Shown here piece by piece: positions 33,523-45,419 of a stretch of DNA of 64,000 bases; positions within the stretch are counted from its first letter, which is position 1; each line of letters starts with the position of its first letter. Source of the stretch: Aselliscus stoliczkanus (lineage: Eukaryota > Chordata > Mammalia > Chiroptera > Hipposideridae); assembly GCA_033961575.1 (NCBI GenBank), contig CM066735.1:34925501-34989500 (forward strand), read 5' to 3'. The notes beneath the pieces are model-generated. The model saw nothing but the letters and a program-made list of their open reading frames with translations, had not been told where the DNA came from and ran no database searches. A program made the translations under genes and the position numbers.

Positions 33523-34554
33523 TTGAGTCATTGAGTGTTTTTTTTTTTTTAATCTTTGCTTAAACCTGATGGTAAACTATGTAATCAAGTAACACTTGAA
33601 CAGAAAGCATACAATGTTGAAGCATTTTCAAGTGAATCTCACAAAAGTTAGAGGACAGAGGTATACAAATACTTGGTTTTCCTTTCTGTAAGTGCTATCT
33701 GAGACAGCACAGTATGAAGCCAGGATAGAGTTTCAAGCAAAGGGTATGTTAAAATGAAAGGACAAATGAGTGGGCATTATTAGTGCTATGCCTTAGTGCA
33801 TCACGAGCAAATAATTTTCTATCTTTCAAGTCCAAGATAGTTTTTTTTTTTCTTTGTTTCAAGCATAAGGTAATGATGCTCAGCCAGGGGCCATATTATT
33901 AAAACACACAGAAACAATTTTGGCAAATTGTGCATCTCTGGAGTAACGGTGGAAAGAATTTGTGAATTCAGTTGTTTTTAGAATGACAAATTTACTAGAT
34001 TATTTTTGACACCCACCTCCTGCTTATACAGCCTACCAGGTGAGAATAGTGGTTTGAGCTGGCTAGCTTGAAACAAAATTGTGTTTTTAGAGAGTTGAGA
34101 ATCATGAAACAAATTAAAAACTAACAACAACTTTACTATTGAGTGACTTTGGTGTGCCTTGTAGTCCTTGTATAACACAAGATTTATTATAGAACCTAAA
34201 ACACTTATTATATCTTTTTTATTATAAATCTGTCTCTTACACTGCCAGTGTCCAACTCTCGTACAACAAGTATAATGCATTAATAAACTAAGCAGTCCTG
34301 ACAAAGCATTTTATGAAATTCTCTGAAAACCATTAACTTACAGATGAGTGAAAAGCTGACAAACGTTATATATAGCTTAATGTGAAAATGCTTTCCTCTT
34401 ATGAGTTAAGAAGTAAGAGGAAAAGTTTATATGGAGAAGGAAATGTAACTTATAAGTACATTTACCATTCTTGGTATGCTTTTCAGTTATTATAGTAAAT
34501 GGTTTATAAAATTAGTTTAAAAAAAAAGTTATTTTGGGGGGCATAAATCTGTTT
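33523..34554. other. Unassigned sequence
   Basis: A T-run at 33539-33552 follows the SINE. The 108-residue minus frame at 33978-34304 shows no domain. Confidence 0.4.
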
Positions 34555-34606
34555 TATTCTTTTCCAACTTAATTGAGGTATAATGTACAAATAAAAATTG
34601 TATATA

Positions 34607-34838
34607 CAGTAAAATCTTGCATTGCGAGTAACGTGGTTTGCAAGTGTTCTGCAAGATGAGCAAACATTTCTAATACATTTGAAGTTGGTAAATGAGTGAT
34701 GTCTTGCAATACAAGTAGTTTGTGGAACGAATTATGTTTGCAAACCAAGTACATTTTAACATAGTAAACGAGTGATATCTTGCAATATGAGTAGTTTGTT
34801 TCCAGAATGAATTATGCTCGCAAACCAAGGTATTACCG
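34607..34838. mobile_element. TA-flanked MITE with internal 76-bp duplication
   Basis: Ends CAGTAAAATCTTGCATTGCG and, in reverse, CGGTAATACCTTGGTTTGCG are flanked by TA at 34605-34606 and 34839-34840. The interior GTAAATGAGTGATGTCTTGC at 34688 recurs as GTAAACGAGTGATATCTTGC at 34764. A related 155-bp copy without the duplication lies at 45420-45574. Tc1/mariner-type membership is inferred from the TA target. The 61-residue frame here and the 62-residue frame at 45415 are similar because both translate this element. Confidence 0.78.
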
Positions 34839-34885
34839 TATTTAGATTATACAGTGTCATATTTTTCTAAATTATACAATGTGAT

Positions 34886-34992
34886 TTTTTTTTTTTTTGA
34901 GGGCAGTGTCACTGGCCGTCACATGAGGGACACAAACCGGGGCCACTGGCTTCCCAAGCCAGTGCTTAACCACCGTGCCACTCAGCCAGCCC
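34886..34992 (-). mobile_element. Short tRNA-derived SINE (head plus poly-A form)
   Basis: A T-run, then GAGGGCAGTGTCACTGGCCG, and an inverted head ending GCCACTCAGCCAGCCC. A perfect 10-bp target duplication ACAATGTGAT lies at 34876-34885 and 34993-35002. Confidence 0.92.
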
Positions 34993-35078
34993 ACAATGTG
35001 ATGTTTTAATATATATATATACATTGTAAAATGATTACCATAATTATGGCAATTAACATATTCATCACCTTACACAGT

Positions 35079-35080
<2 letters not shown>

Positions 35081-35124
<44 letters not shown>
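35081..35124. repeat. (GT)n microsatellite
   Basis: A pure run of 22 GT units, at the place where the L1M 3' UTR normally has a short GT stretch. Confidence 0.95.
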
Positions 35125-35126
<2 letters not shown>

Positions 35127-35188
35127 GGTGAGAACATTTGAGAACACTCTTAGCAGATTTTAAGTATATAGTGCAGTATTGTGAACTA

Positions 35189-35267
35189 TTGGGTTGTCAG
35201 AAAAGTCATGATGTGTTTTTGTATATTTTCGTTGCAAAAATGAGTCATGACTTTTCTGATAACCCAA
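35189..35267. mobile_element. 79-bp mariner-type MITE (copy 2)
   Basis: TTGGGTTGTCAGAAAAGTCA and the inverted right end TGACTTTTCTGATAACCCAA are flanked by TA at 35187-35188 and 35268-35269. Arms differ at only a few positions. Confidence 0.9.
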
Positions 35268-35450
35268 TATAATCACCATGTTGCACAGTAGATCTTCAGA
35301 ACTTACTTATAACTAAAAGCTTGCACCCCTTGACCAACATCTTCCACCCACATTCCTTGGAAATCACCATTCTACTCTTTGGTTCTATGAATTCAACTTA
35401 TTTAGATTCAACATATAACCAAGATCATACAGTACTTATACAGCATTACT

Positions 35451-37387
35451 TTTGTACATTAATCAAAATAGTTTATAAAATTGTCTGTGCTAATATTTGA
35501 TAATTGTTGATTTTTAACTTTCTATATGTTTTCTACTTAATTCACATAATATACACATAGAATTCACTTTAAAAATGCTTGCTCTCCTCAATGCATGAAT
35601 TGTTATACCATTGTCAGTGTTTACCCAACAAACTATCTCAAAAAGACATACTTTATTATTTCTTAACCTCAGTAGACATGAACTCAATCAAATTATTCTT
35701 CTTTACTTGTGAATGACTGGGTGAAACATCTTATATTTTAGCCAAATACTTACCCAGGATATTGAGATTAAAATTATATATTTGTAATCTCATCTATCAT
35801 ATCATTTGTTTGGGGCACAAGTAAGAATATTTAGGTGAAACAAACTTCCTCATTTATTGAAATAAAATAATTTGATGACATACATTTATTAAATTTACTG
35901 ATATAAAAATACAATATATACCAAATTGCAATCTAGACCGAGTTAAGTTATAATGCTGCTCATAGCATTAGATCATTTATTTCAGAAGAAAAAATGAGTA
36001 AAGGAATTAGATAGAATAGTTAAATTTACAAATTGCATAGTATTGTGTATATATAGTTAATACATTATATATTAAATATATATATATATGTATATATATA
36101 TCTGCTTGATATTTTCACACTCAGAATTCTAAAGTTACCATGTCCATTACAGTTGTTTTCTTTACCCTACAAAAACTCTTTAACATCAGCATTTCAAAAG
36201 TCACAAATTGTATGAAGAACTAGGGCTGCCTACAGACAATCAATTAAACACCAGAATTTATAGATGTTGAAAGGTGTGCAGCGATATTTAAAAAGTTGGC
36301 CAAATGAGCAAACAAACTGTAATAGCCACTAATCGTATTTCTTGAAATTTGAACACCTGTACTATAATTTGGAACATATAAAAAAATCAAGGAGGGAATT
36401 ATGATTATTAAAAAATCTATGTGCTGTTTCCATTAATTTGGCATCCTTGTTTGTTTGCAATTATATACAGTTATTTTCTAGATCTGTCACAGGCTTTACC
36501 TTCTCTCTTGCTTTCTGGTGGCTGTGTAATCATGTTTTCCTTTCTCTCACTTGTCCTTGAATATGCATTGGTGCCCTTTGCTGGCAGTGTCTGTGACCTT
36601 TGATTTGAATGTCTTGTGGTTGAGTAAAGCAGTTTCCAATCCACTCCTAGAGATTACGTTTCAGTGTCCCTCTAGATATTCGCTGCTGACTCTGTGGCAC
36701 CTGTCAGTCATTGCCCTGCAACTGTCAGTGATTCTTCCAGTAATTGGTGCATTTCACATGTAAGGAGTGTGTTTCCATTAGTTTCTTTCTGTTTATAAAC
36801 CAAAAATAAATAAAGGCTTTGGAATGCGGGAGGTTTAGTTTTGAATTGTGAACACATGTATTTATATGGTATGCAGTATGTGGCAAATGGCAATTTTTCT
36901 CATCAACAGTATGTTTTTCACCTGACAATTTTAGCTCAGAATATTTGTCACGTAGCATCTCTGTGAGGAATAGAGAAAATGACTAGCATGCCGTAAGGTC
37001 TCAAGAACTAACAGATTTCTATCTCTATCCCCTTTTTCTCCTCCTATCTCTACCTTTCCCCCTTCTCTTCTATTACACTTTTTGACTGCAGTGAATTGTA
37101 TATTAAACAAGAGAATATTAGAGAGCAGCAGTCAGTGGTGGCAGCAAATGAATGCAGTGTCATTTAGTGGTTACATTACAGGTATTGAGCAATAAAGACC
37201 TGGCTAAAGCAAGGGCAATGAAAATTGAACGTTGCAAGGAAAATTGTGAGACAAAACGCAGAGATAGAAAAGACATGTGCAAGAACTGAAAATTTAAAAA
37301 TGGAGATTTTATAATATTATAGTTTAAGTTATTCATAATGTAAAATGGAGAAATTAAGAAACAGAGTTGTCGTACCCATTGCTTTTC
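35451..37387. other. Unassigned AT-rich sequence
   Basis: No gene or clear repeat in 1.9 kb. Short TA runs lie near 36064-36102. Frames at 36421-36958 are short, on both strands and unsupported. Confidence 0.45.
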
Positions 37388-37513
37388 TTTGAACAAATAT
37401 TTTTTGAGAGCAGACAAGTTCATCATGCTGTGTTGTCCTCACTCCATTGTGCTGGAGATACAGTGATGAACGAGAAAGAGAAATGATTTCCCTTGTGCAC
37501 CTTACATTCTAGA
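37388..37513 (-). mobile_element. LINE-2 3' end, antisense
   Basis: AACAAATATTTTTTGAGAGC, GCTGGAGATACAGTGATGAA and CACCTTACATTCTAGA match the last 130 bp of L2 in reverse. Confidence 0.7.
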
Positions 37514-37516
37514 TCA

Positions 37517-37835
37517 GGAGTTACCAAACATCTTCTATTAAAGACCAGATAACAAATACTTAGGCTTTGATGGACATAAGGTATCTTTGGAGCACTAAAT
37601 CATCTAAAGGCATTGTTTAAACACATCAACATATATATTTTCTAATAAGGCTATCATGTATGTACACTAACATTGTATTTTATATAGTTTTCTTGGAAAT
37701 TCCATAAACTACTATTCTTATTTTACTTTTTTTTTCTCAGCCATTTAAAAATGAAAAGAAACAGGATTAGCTCAGAGGCCGTACAAAATAGGGAATGAAA
37801 TGGGCTGAGCTAGCAGCCCTTGTTAGCTAAGCAGC
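37517..37835. mobile_element. Old hAT-type DNA transposon remnant
   Basis: AAAGACCAGATAACAAATAC then TTAGGCTTTGATGG near the left, and GATTAGCTCAGAGGCCGTAC near the right, match a common mammalian hAT-type MITE whose ends surround the phrase GGCCAGATAGTAAATATTTT. I could not fix the family name or the 8-bp target duplication. Confidence 0.55.
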
Positions 37836-40296
37836 ATCTATATTCCACATGAGAAGTCTGATTTAGCTTGTGGTGAGGTTGTGTGATTTGGGACATTCTT
37901 ATGCAGTTATCTCAAAAATATTTGGAAGCACAGAAGATGAAAGAAGCAAGCTCGGGTGTCCAACATATAGTATTAGAAGTCAAGCACAGAAGGATTCAAA
38001 CTGAGGAAGAAGAGATAAATGGATTTTCATTAGAACTTTGTAAACCAACTGATTTGCATTAAAATTAGATTCAAAATAGATTCCAGGAAAGGGGGAAAAC
38101 AGCCTAATATTTTACAGATATAAAGCAGTTCAGAGATCAATAATATTTAAAACAATTTTAAATTCATATTCTTGTTTGCCTCCACTCTCTCAGAGTACCA
38201 CATGAAAAGGCATCAAAAACATCAAAAGAGAGGAAAAAATGGCATCACCATCGGCTGCTAAACACTCTGATCTATATTTTAGACCTTAGAATAGAGTTGA
38301 GAAAATCTAGCATATAAAATATTTTTGGAAAATAATCAATTAACTCTTTATCATGTTTTTGAGAGTGCATTTATATCTTAATCTTTCTAATTGTCCCATT
38401 ATAGATCCTGAGTGATTTTTAATGATTCTATTGCTTATTGAAACAAACTTTCATATTTTTTATTATATATTATTTTTATTCTATTTTCCCTCAAAGTAAT
38501 ATCCTTTCATGGTGTTTATCCAGTTGTATTAACATCTTAGACAAATTCTTTCTCCCTCTTTCTCCAGATACAAATGGTTTACAAATCTATAAACTCTATT
38601 CATCAATAAACATGTAGAGGCCATAGCTTTTGTTAGAGATAGAGGGTGTAGCTTTTGTTAGGTATTAAGTACACTGCGCCCTTTTGGATTATCAGTGACC
38701 TCTGTCATGTTGAGTTTAACTAAAGGCTAAAAAAACAATGATATGAAAGTATTGCTTTCTACCAATCTTTTCTTGGCTGAGAGCTATTAGTGTCAGAGGT
38801 AAAAGCAAAACTTCTATTTTTATCATATCATTTCTAATTGTCTTTGCCCCATCTGTAGTGGTTTGGGGAAATAATTGGGAGAACAAATAGAGTGGGGAAT
38901 ATAATAGAAAACTGAGTAAAACCATTATAAACAATTAAACCAAAAATATTTTTTTGGAGCTCACTAATAACTGTAAACTATTTAAGACTGACTTAGATTA
39001 TAAAAAAGAGAAAAGCATCTTCCTTTTAAAAAAGTCAGAGACCCAGAGTTTTAAAACTCCACTTTGTACTTAAATTTGCATAATTGATAATGCAGCCATC
39101 GTGCTAACTGAAGCCATGAGTGTGACTTGAGGCTTAAAAAGCTTCGCGCTTCCCCAGGATGCACCATTCCATAAAGGGCATGCCATCTGTAAAAACCCTG
39201 ATGCCATATTTCTAATCTTCCCTGACTCTCGCACTATTAGGACATTATAAGTTCTGGAAAATTTAGTAGTTCTCTTGAAGACCTCAATATAAATTCACAC
39301 TGACACCAACACCTTTGGCACAATTCTAGGTTTACAGTCTGTGGACCTGAGCCAATGAAGCCTGATTTATGTTTAATTAGAAAGAGGTTCTTCAGTTGCC
39401 ACAGAAAGGACAAATAAAAATGGATATATATTTGAACACTGCTTGGGAAAAATAAAATTCCAAAAGATCTTATTAAAACATTATTTAGTGGACAAATAAA
39501 TCCTTTGTGATTCAGTATCTTTCCTTCCTTAAATATACATTAATCATCTTGTGTCACATTACTTTCTGTAAATTTTTTTAGATGACTGCCTGAATTCTCT
39601 CTTATTTTAAAGCATAGAAAGGGAGGCTCAGGTAATAATGTAATATGTACTACAATAAGATCATTTTCAATAAATTTTGATTAATTGGCTGTGTGAATGA
39701 AGGTTTTATTAGTGAAATAAAACACCTGTGTGTTTGCAAGGAAATAACCTATAGGTACTTAAAGAAGGATCTGTTATATTTTCTTATGAAGATAACTAAT
39801 CATTGTTTCTGAAATATATCTTTCTATTATTGTATTTTAAATTCTCTGAGAAATTAGGATCAGCAATATCAAGCTTCATTATACTGAGTGCACATCATCA
39901 CTTGCTAAAATGTTCAACCAAAAAAATAAGTACAGGAAGATTTCATTTGGTCTATTAAAATACTAATCATTTAGGAAGCAGACAGAATTATAATACAACA
40001 TCCACACTACTCTTGAGAGAGAATTATTTCCTACCTTACAGCAGGCATTATGCTTTCGCAGCTAGGCCAGAAAATTTTATGCTAGCAGTTTTTTTAATAC
40101 CAAATTTAAATCAAGTTAATCTCATAGCTAAAAACAAAAAATCCCACAAGATATTATGGCATTTTTGAAAGGGCATTGACTTTTGTTTAGTTTAAACTGC
40201 TTGATATAATGTGCCACATATATTTTAGGCTGTATATTATGCCTGTAAACAAGAAGTTTGAGTGGGAAGAATTTTAGAAGACATAACATGCCTTCT
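37836..40296. other. Unassigned sequence with a possible conserved stretch
   Basis: No gene or repeat is recognised. The block at about 39050-39420 is less AT-biased and holds CTTCGCGCTTCCCCAGGATG and a palindromic AAAAGCTTCGCG, but no frame. The remainder is AT-rich unique sequence. Confidence 0.4.
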
Positions 40297-40335
40297 GTGA
40301 TGGTTGATTTCATGTGTCCACTTGACTGGGCCTTC
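40297..40335 (+). mobile_element. Short fragment of an old interspersed repeat
   Basis: TGATGGTTGATTTCATGTGT then CCACTTGACTGGGCC is the start of a widespread mammalian LTR-like repeat. The copy is cut off by the GGAA repeat. A longer inverted copy lies at 41628-42150. Confidence 0.55.
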
Positions 40336-40346
40336 ATAAACACAAC

Positions 40347-40550
40347 TGGAAGGGAGGGAAGGAAGGAGGGAGGAAGGAAGGAAGGAGGAAGGAAGAAGGA
40401 AGGAAGAAAGGGAGGAAAAGAGGGAGGGAGGGTGGGAGGAAGAGAGGAAGGAAGGAAGGGAAGAAAGGAAAGAAGGAGGGGAAGAAGGGAGAAAGGGAGG
40501 AAGGGAGGAAGGCAGGAAGGAAAAGGGAAGGGAAGGAAGGAAGAAAGGAA
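40347..40550. repeat. (GGAA)n/(GGGA)n purine tract
   Basis: About 200 bp with all purines on one strand apart from two single T and C interruptions, built of GGAA and GGGA units. The frames on both strands (40258-40590 plus and 40334-40561 minus) are translated repeat. GGAA runs can bind ETS factors, but that is general knowledge, not evidence of function here. Confidence 0.95.
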
Positions 40551-41158
40551 TTGCTTGGCAACTCAGGAGAACTCAGGAGATTTCGTGTAAAAAATTAGGA
40601 CTTCTAAACTTTTCTTGATGAATCAAAACACCTGACTAAATTAAACTCCTATTATTGCATGGCCACATTCTGCTAGAAATAACTAATGGATGTTCACTGA
40701 AGAGGGAATAATGGAAATTAAAACAGAGGGAACAGAGTAGACCTAAGATAACATGGTTCATTCAGGTCAATCAAATGTGTCAGGGTCAGTGGGCAGAGAA
40801 GGGGGTGATGCCACTGAGGATGTGGGTACATAACAGGGTTATGATTAGTCATACAACTGATACCCAGGAAGTTAAATTTTATTCTTTAGGAAGCAAGCAA
40901 TGAGTAACAGAATTTTAAATGGTTATTTCTAATATTTTATCAGCCTATACTAAGTAAGCAAAAGATGACTGTAGCAGTGTTCTTCAAAATAAATGAAAGT
41001 AAGTAAGAATCAATTAAAATTTGTTTCTGTTTATTTATTATAAAATATCTATTTCTGACACTTCTATGATGGGAATAATGAGTCAAATTTATGATTCAAA
41101 TTTATTAGCTTAAAAATAAATTCTGCAGTGCACTTGGAATTAAAGAATTTATTATTCT
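40551..41158. other. Unassigned sequence
   Basis: Nothing certain is recognised. A weak L2-like stretch may exist near 40865-40990. Confidence 0.4.
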
Positions 41159-41201
41159 AAAATTTGCGTATTAAAAAAAAAAAAAAAAAAATTTGCGTAT
41201 T
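41159..41201. mobile_element. Poly-A-only insertion flanked by a 14-bp duplication
   Basis: AAAATTTGCGTATT at 41159-41172 recurs at 41188-41201, separated only by As (19 in the run, four shared with the second copy). This is the layout of a target-primed LINE-driven insertion with a tail and no body. A replication slippage duplication is the alternative. Confidence 0.75.
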
Positions 41202-41204
41202 GAC

Positions 41205-41335
41205 TGTGGATGGTAAACACATAATGCAGTATATAGATGATGTATTATAGAATTGTACACTTGAAACCTATATAATTTTACTAACCAATGTCACCCCAAT
41301 AAATTTAATGCAAATAAAATTTAAAAACCAAACAA
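41205..41335 (+). mobile_element. LINE-1 3' end
   Basis: AGAATTGTACACTTGAAACC, ATAATTTTACTAACCAATGT and CACCCCAATAAATTTAATGC then an A-rich end are the last bases of an L1 3' UTR. Confidence 0.8.
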
Positions 41336-41627
41336 AGTATACAGTGAATTTTAAAAATCTGATTAAAGTCCTTTTTTTTGTATATTATTGTCCTGTTTAG
41401 GAGCACATAGGCAAAATAACATATCCCCATGCAACAATAAGACAGTTGTTTTCCATCAAGGATTATTTCTATTCTCTTGCTCTTTTAGCCAATCTCTGAA
41501 GTGTGTACTTGTTTCTCTATCATATAGAAATACACAAAATATTTCTGAGATGACCTATGTGGAGAGAACTAGATTTTTTTAAATTAAATAATGGCAGATA
41601 TTCAAGAAGTCTCAAAATACATGTAAT
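41336..41627. other. Unassigned sequence
   Basis: The 64-residue frame at 41388-41582 has no recognisable domain. Confidence 0.4.
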
Positions 41628-41675
41628 AAGTTTAGGTTTTCCAGAATAACAGAACCAATAGAATCTGTCTATCTA

Positions 41676-41727
<52 letters not shown>

Positions 41728-42150
41728 ATCTATCTCTATCTATGTATCTATCTGTGTATCTATCTATCTACCATCTATCTAATCTTTTGCACATATAAAG
41801 AGATTTATTATAAGGAATTGGCTCACATGGTTATGGACAATGAAAAGTCTCAACATTTACAGTTGGCCAATTGATACTCAGAAGAGCTGATAGTATAGTT
41901 TCAATTAAAGTCTGAAAACCTGAGAACAAGAAGAACTGATGGTATAATTTAAATACAAGTGTGAAGGCAGGAGAACCCAAGCTTAAAAACAATGAAAGTG
42001 AATTTTTTCCTTACCCTTCTTTTCCTCCTCTTCTGGTCTGCAATGAATTGGATGAGCCCCATCCAATTTAGGGGGGACAATCTGCTTTACTCAGTCTATC
42101 AATTTAAATGTTAATCTCATCAAAAACATTTCCAAAACTAGAGTAACCCT
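41628..42150 (-). mobile_element. Old LTR-like interspersed repeat, antisense
   Basis: TTCCAGAATAACAGAACCAA at the left, AAGGAATTGGCTCACATGGT, GGATGAGCCCCATCC and TTTAAATGTTAATCTCATCA occur in the order of a common inverted mammalian repeat. Its other end is the TGATGGTTAATTTTATGTGT sequence. No viral reading frames are present. The family name is not certain. Confidence 0.65.
41667..41780. repeat. (TATC)n microsatellite
   Basis: More than 20 ATCT/TATC units with a few interruptions, expanded from the TA-rich part of the surrounding repeat. Confidence 0.95.
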
Positions 42151-42764
42151 GTACTTTGTACTGTAGCTTTGGATAAAGAACTTTACAAAAGCACAATGTG
42201 CTCTGTTAGTTAATTAAGTCAAGCGATGCATATAAAAATTATCTCTGTTCTCTATTGTAATGTTCCCTTCCCAATTGAATAAATTACAGCTTTATATAGA
42301 CCCCATTTCAGCAAAAAGCTGGACATGTTCAAATGATGCATAACACTTGAAATCAGCAATCAGAGAAGATATATTAGTATTTCCTTTAAAATTCCTCTCA
42401 AACTTCATTTGTATAAAAAAATATGTGGCACATTGTAGTAAGCAAGTTACTCTACACAAAGGCCAACACCCTATTTACATATATGAAAAGGAGTAAAAAG
42501 CAGGTACAACTGATGCCATATGCAATGTATTTATAATCTAATCTGCAGGATTGCATGTTTCGTATAGTAGAAAAGCATTTAGTAATGGATAAACTTAAAA
42601 ATTAGGCATCTGAGATAACCAAGGCTTTAAAGTTACAGAATTTCTGTTGTTCTATCTATAAACAGGGCTCAGTGGATCCAATCAGTACTGGAGGCAAGAA
42701 TCTCTAGGTCTGCATCTTAGGCAAATTCTCCGGTTAATATGAAACCAAAGCTAACTGGGAAGGT
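42151..42764. other. Unassigned sequence
   Basis: No gene or clear repeat is recognised. Confidence 0.45.
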
Positions 42765-43032
42765 AATTTCATACTGCATGTTTCCATTGATTTGTAGTGC
42801 AAAACCATAAACAAATAATCTATGGTGACAGAAGTCAAGATAATGGTTTCCTTTGTGGGATATTGACTGGGATGTGTACAAAACATTTTTCATGGGGCAG
42901 ATAGTACTGTTTTTTGTCCAGTATTCTTGTTATTTGGTCATATTGATTTTGTGAGAATTCATTGAACTATACATTTAGCTTTGTACCGTTATCTTTGTGT
43001 ATGATATACGTCAATAAAAGTGGAGGAAAATT
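42765..43032 (+). mobile_element. LINE-1 (L1M type) 3' end
   Basis: CTATGGTGACAGAAGTCAAG, GTGGGATATTGACTGGGATG, AATTCATTGAACTATACATT and GTATGATATACGTCAATAAA are the ordered landmarks of an L1M 3' end. Confidence 0.78.
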
Positions 43033-43436
43033 GCTTTGATTGATAACCACAAACATCATCTCTCTGGCTGCGTTCAGCCATTCATTCACAATTACTCTTA
43101 TTTCTTATTATAACATAGTTGTTCCTTTGTTGTGTAAATCTTTTAGAATAGAAAATAAAATTTAAATATCAAAATGATAAGCAAATCAATAGTAGTAATA
43201 ACTGCTACAGCTCATTGTGTTGTTTTTTAAAGTATTTGCAACATTTAAATTAATTTGCTTAAAATAGATTAATATTGGTATCCTAATTTAAAATGCTTCA
43301 TTGAGAAATTGATTTAGAATCTGATTTTTAAATAGTAATCTTAAAAATTATATAGGCTGTATTTATAAACATTTAAGAGGCCTGAATTGTCACCATAATT
43401 ATAAATTAATTACTCTAATCAAAATATTTAAGTTTT
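43033..43436. other. Unassigned AT-rich sequence
   Basis: Nothing recognisable is seen. Confidence 0.45.
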
Positions 43437-43887
43437 TTTTTTTTTAAAGATTTTTATTGGGGAACTGGGGGAGGGGAACAGCATTGGGGAACCGGGGAAG
43501 GGGAACAGACAAGTTGCTGTCTTTTTGTTCTTCAGTCTAGTTGTGGAGGACGTTGCTTCACTGTCCCATGTTGGTATCCTCATTGCGCTCTTCCCGGATG
43601 AGGCAGATCAGTCGCCAGCCTCTGTACGGCCGCTCACAGCGGCTCTTGGCAGCTCACACTGGCTGCTGGCCACTCACTCTGGCTGCCGGCCACTCACTGT
43701 AGCCTATGGCAGCCCACTGCAGCAGGGGCTGCAGCTATGCCTTCTTGGGGACTCACAGGAGCCCAGCTCCAGGTGGAGCTGTTGTTAACTGTAGAGGGCA
43801 GTGTCACTGGCCTTCATATGTGGGATCTGAATTGGGGCCTCTGGCATCCCAAGCTAGCTCTTAACCAAGGCGCCACTCGGCCGGCCC
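43437..43887 (-). mobile_element. Long tRNA-derived SINE, antisense
   Basis: A T-run, AAAGATTTTTATTGGGGAAC (inverted tail), a GC-rich body with repeated CCACTCACT/TGGC units, and the inverted head CGCCACTCGGCCGGCCC. A 16-bp target duplication AAAATATTTAAGTTTT lies at 43421-43436 and 43888-43903. GGGGAACAGCATTGGGGAAC near the tail is a local duplication. The 87-residue frame at 43525-43788 is SINE sequence. Confidence 0.93.
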
Positions 43888-43904
43888 AAAATATTTAAGT
43901 TTTT

Positions 43905-45049
43905 AAAAGACTTATATACTAGTTAGCATGAAGTGCTTATAAAGCAGATAGACTACAGTAAATTAATAAATAGAGCATTTAATCATTTATGTCAAAGAGT
44001 AAATGACAACCAAGGACTGAACAAGGAGTTCAATAAAGTGAGCTTTATTTGTTTTCTACAACAGGAAGGGAACTCCAAAGTAACTGTGGAATGCCTCTCA
44101 CTATCCTGTAACAGGGAGGGCTTTCTTTGAAACCTCAGACTTGCATTGAATGATTGTGAGAAGGTCATGAGAAGTGGGATCAACACTGGATTGGTTGGTC
44201 TTTCCGAGGTGAGAGAGAGAGGTCAGTTCTGGATTGATTGTTGCCACTAGATGAGAGCAGTTTAGCAATTGGGTAATTCTGCTCTGTGTTCAGGAGTCAT
44301 AATCAGCGAATCAGAGTTGGATATGGCATTAGTAAGGAATCAGTAGTGTGACTCAAAGAAGGGGCTTATTGTGATGCTTTAGAACTGCAGCATGACTTTG
44401 GGAGAAATAGTTTCCTGCTAACTTTGCAACTGACTTTATCCATGTGTGTTCCCACAGTCTAATTAATTAATGACAGGACTGATTTTCCTGTTTGCTGTTC
44501 TGAGCTGATTTTTTTTTTTAACTTTTTTGGTTTCAGATTACTTTTTAATGCCTCAGGATACTTAACCATATTAACTTTTTTCCTCTCTTCCCTCTATTCT
44601 TAGCTCCTTTCCTCTTCCCTCCCTACCTCCTTTTCTTCCTTCCTTCCCTTAATATTTTTAACCTAGAATCTATCAATGGCAGTAGAAACTGGTTCTCAAA
44701 GTGGCTGCTTTTAGATGTTTTCTGGGTAGCATAGGGATAGGGGGCTTAAGGTTTCCTATTCTTTCTTTATGCAAATATCAATTATTTAACATTTCAATAC
44801 CATATCCCATCCTCATCCTCTTCACTTCTGATGACTGCTGGTTGTATCTGCATTGCTTTTTCTTAGATTCTATATCCCCAGACATATTCCTGCCTATGGG
44901 TTAGGGGTGGGAAAGAGAGCAATGAGACAAATTACTCAGGACCCTTGCCTTGCAGAATTATGTAGATACATTATGTAGAAGAGACAGGTGTTAGAGAAAG
45001 GATACTCAGTTTTATACTTATGGAGTTCAAGACATAGTGTGAACATTTC
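43905..45049. other. Unassigned sequence
   Basis: No gene or clear repeat is recognised. Frames at 43933-44130, 43992-44186 and 44701-44904 are short and unsupported. Confidence 0.4.
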
Positions 45050-45235
45050 GGATTGCCACTTCTTCATCCTAACCACCAGGGTCTGAATCATAGCTCCACC
45101 ATTTAACTCTCTGTGAGATCATTGGCAAATCTCTTAAATTTTGTGGCTCAGTTTCCTCATATATAAAATGAGAATAATGATAGTATCTACCTTTTGGAAT
45201 TGTTTTGAGTATTAAATGATTGTAAAAGCTATGGT
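45050..45235 (+). mobile_element. MIR, sense
   Basis: GGGTCTGAATCATAGCTCCA, GTGGCTCAGTTTCCTCATAT, AAAATGAGAATAATGATAGT and TTGAGTATTAAATGATTGTA match MIR from the B-box region through the core. Confidence 0.82.
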
Positions 45236-45419
45236 GATCATTTTTGCTGTTATTAATATCATTTTATATGGATGCTCAGCAGTCACTTATATTATGTAAT
45301 TGATAGCTTTTCCTAACACAACTCAAACAAAAAGTAACATTAGGCATTTTTCTTAATTTATACACCTCTTTATATGTTTATAAATAGATAAAATGCTGTA
45401 ATTTTATAGTGTAAATGTA

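Larger units (their letters stand above)
34555..35450 (-). mobile_element. LINE-1 (L1M type) 3' UTR, antisense, host of four later insertions
   Basis: The pieces TTAATTGAGGTATAATGTAC (34569), GATGTTTTAATATATATATA (35000), AAAATGATTACCATAATTAT (35028) and CCTTGACCAACATCTTCCAC (35328) are in order for an inverted L1M 3' UTR. A TA-flanked MITE, a SINE, a GT expansion and an 80-bp mariner MITE interrupt it. Confidence 0.75.

Noticed and set aside
40258..40590. 110-residue frame rich in Gly, Arg, Lys and Glu
   Set aside because: Translation of the GGAA microsatellite.
41667..41780. Possible CRISPR or satellite array
   Set aside because: A simple TATC microsatellite with no spacers, in a mammalian genome.
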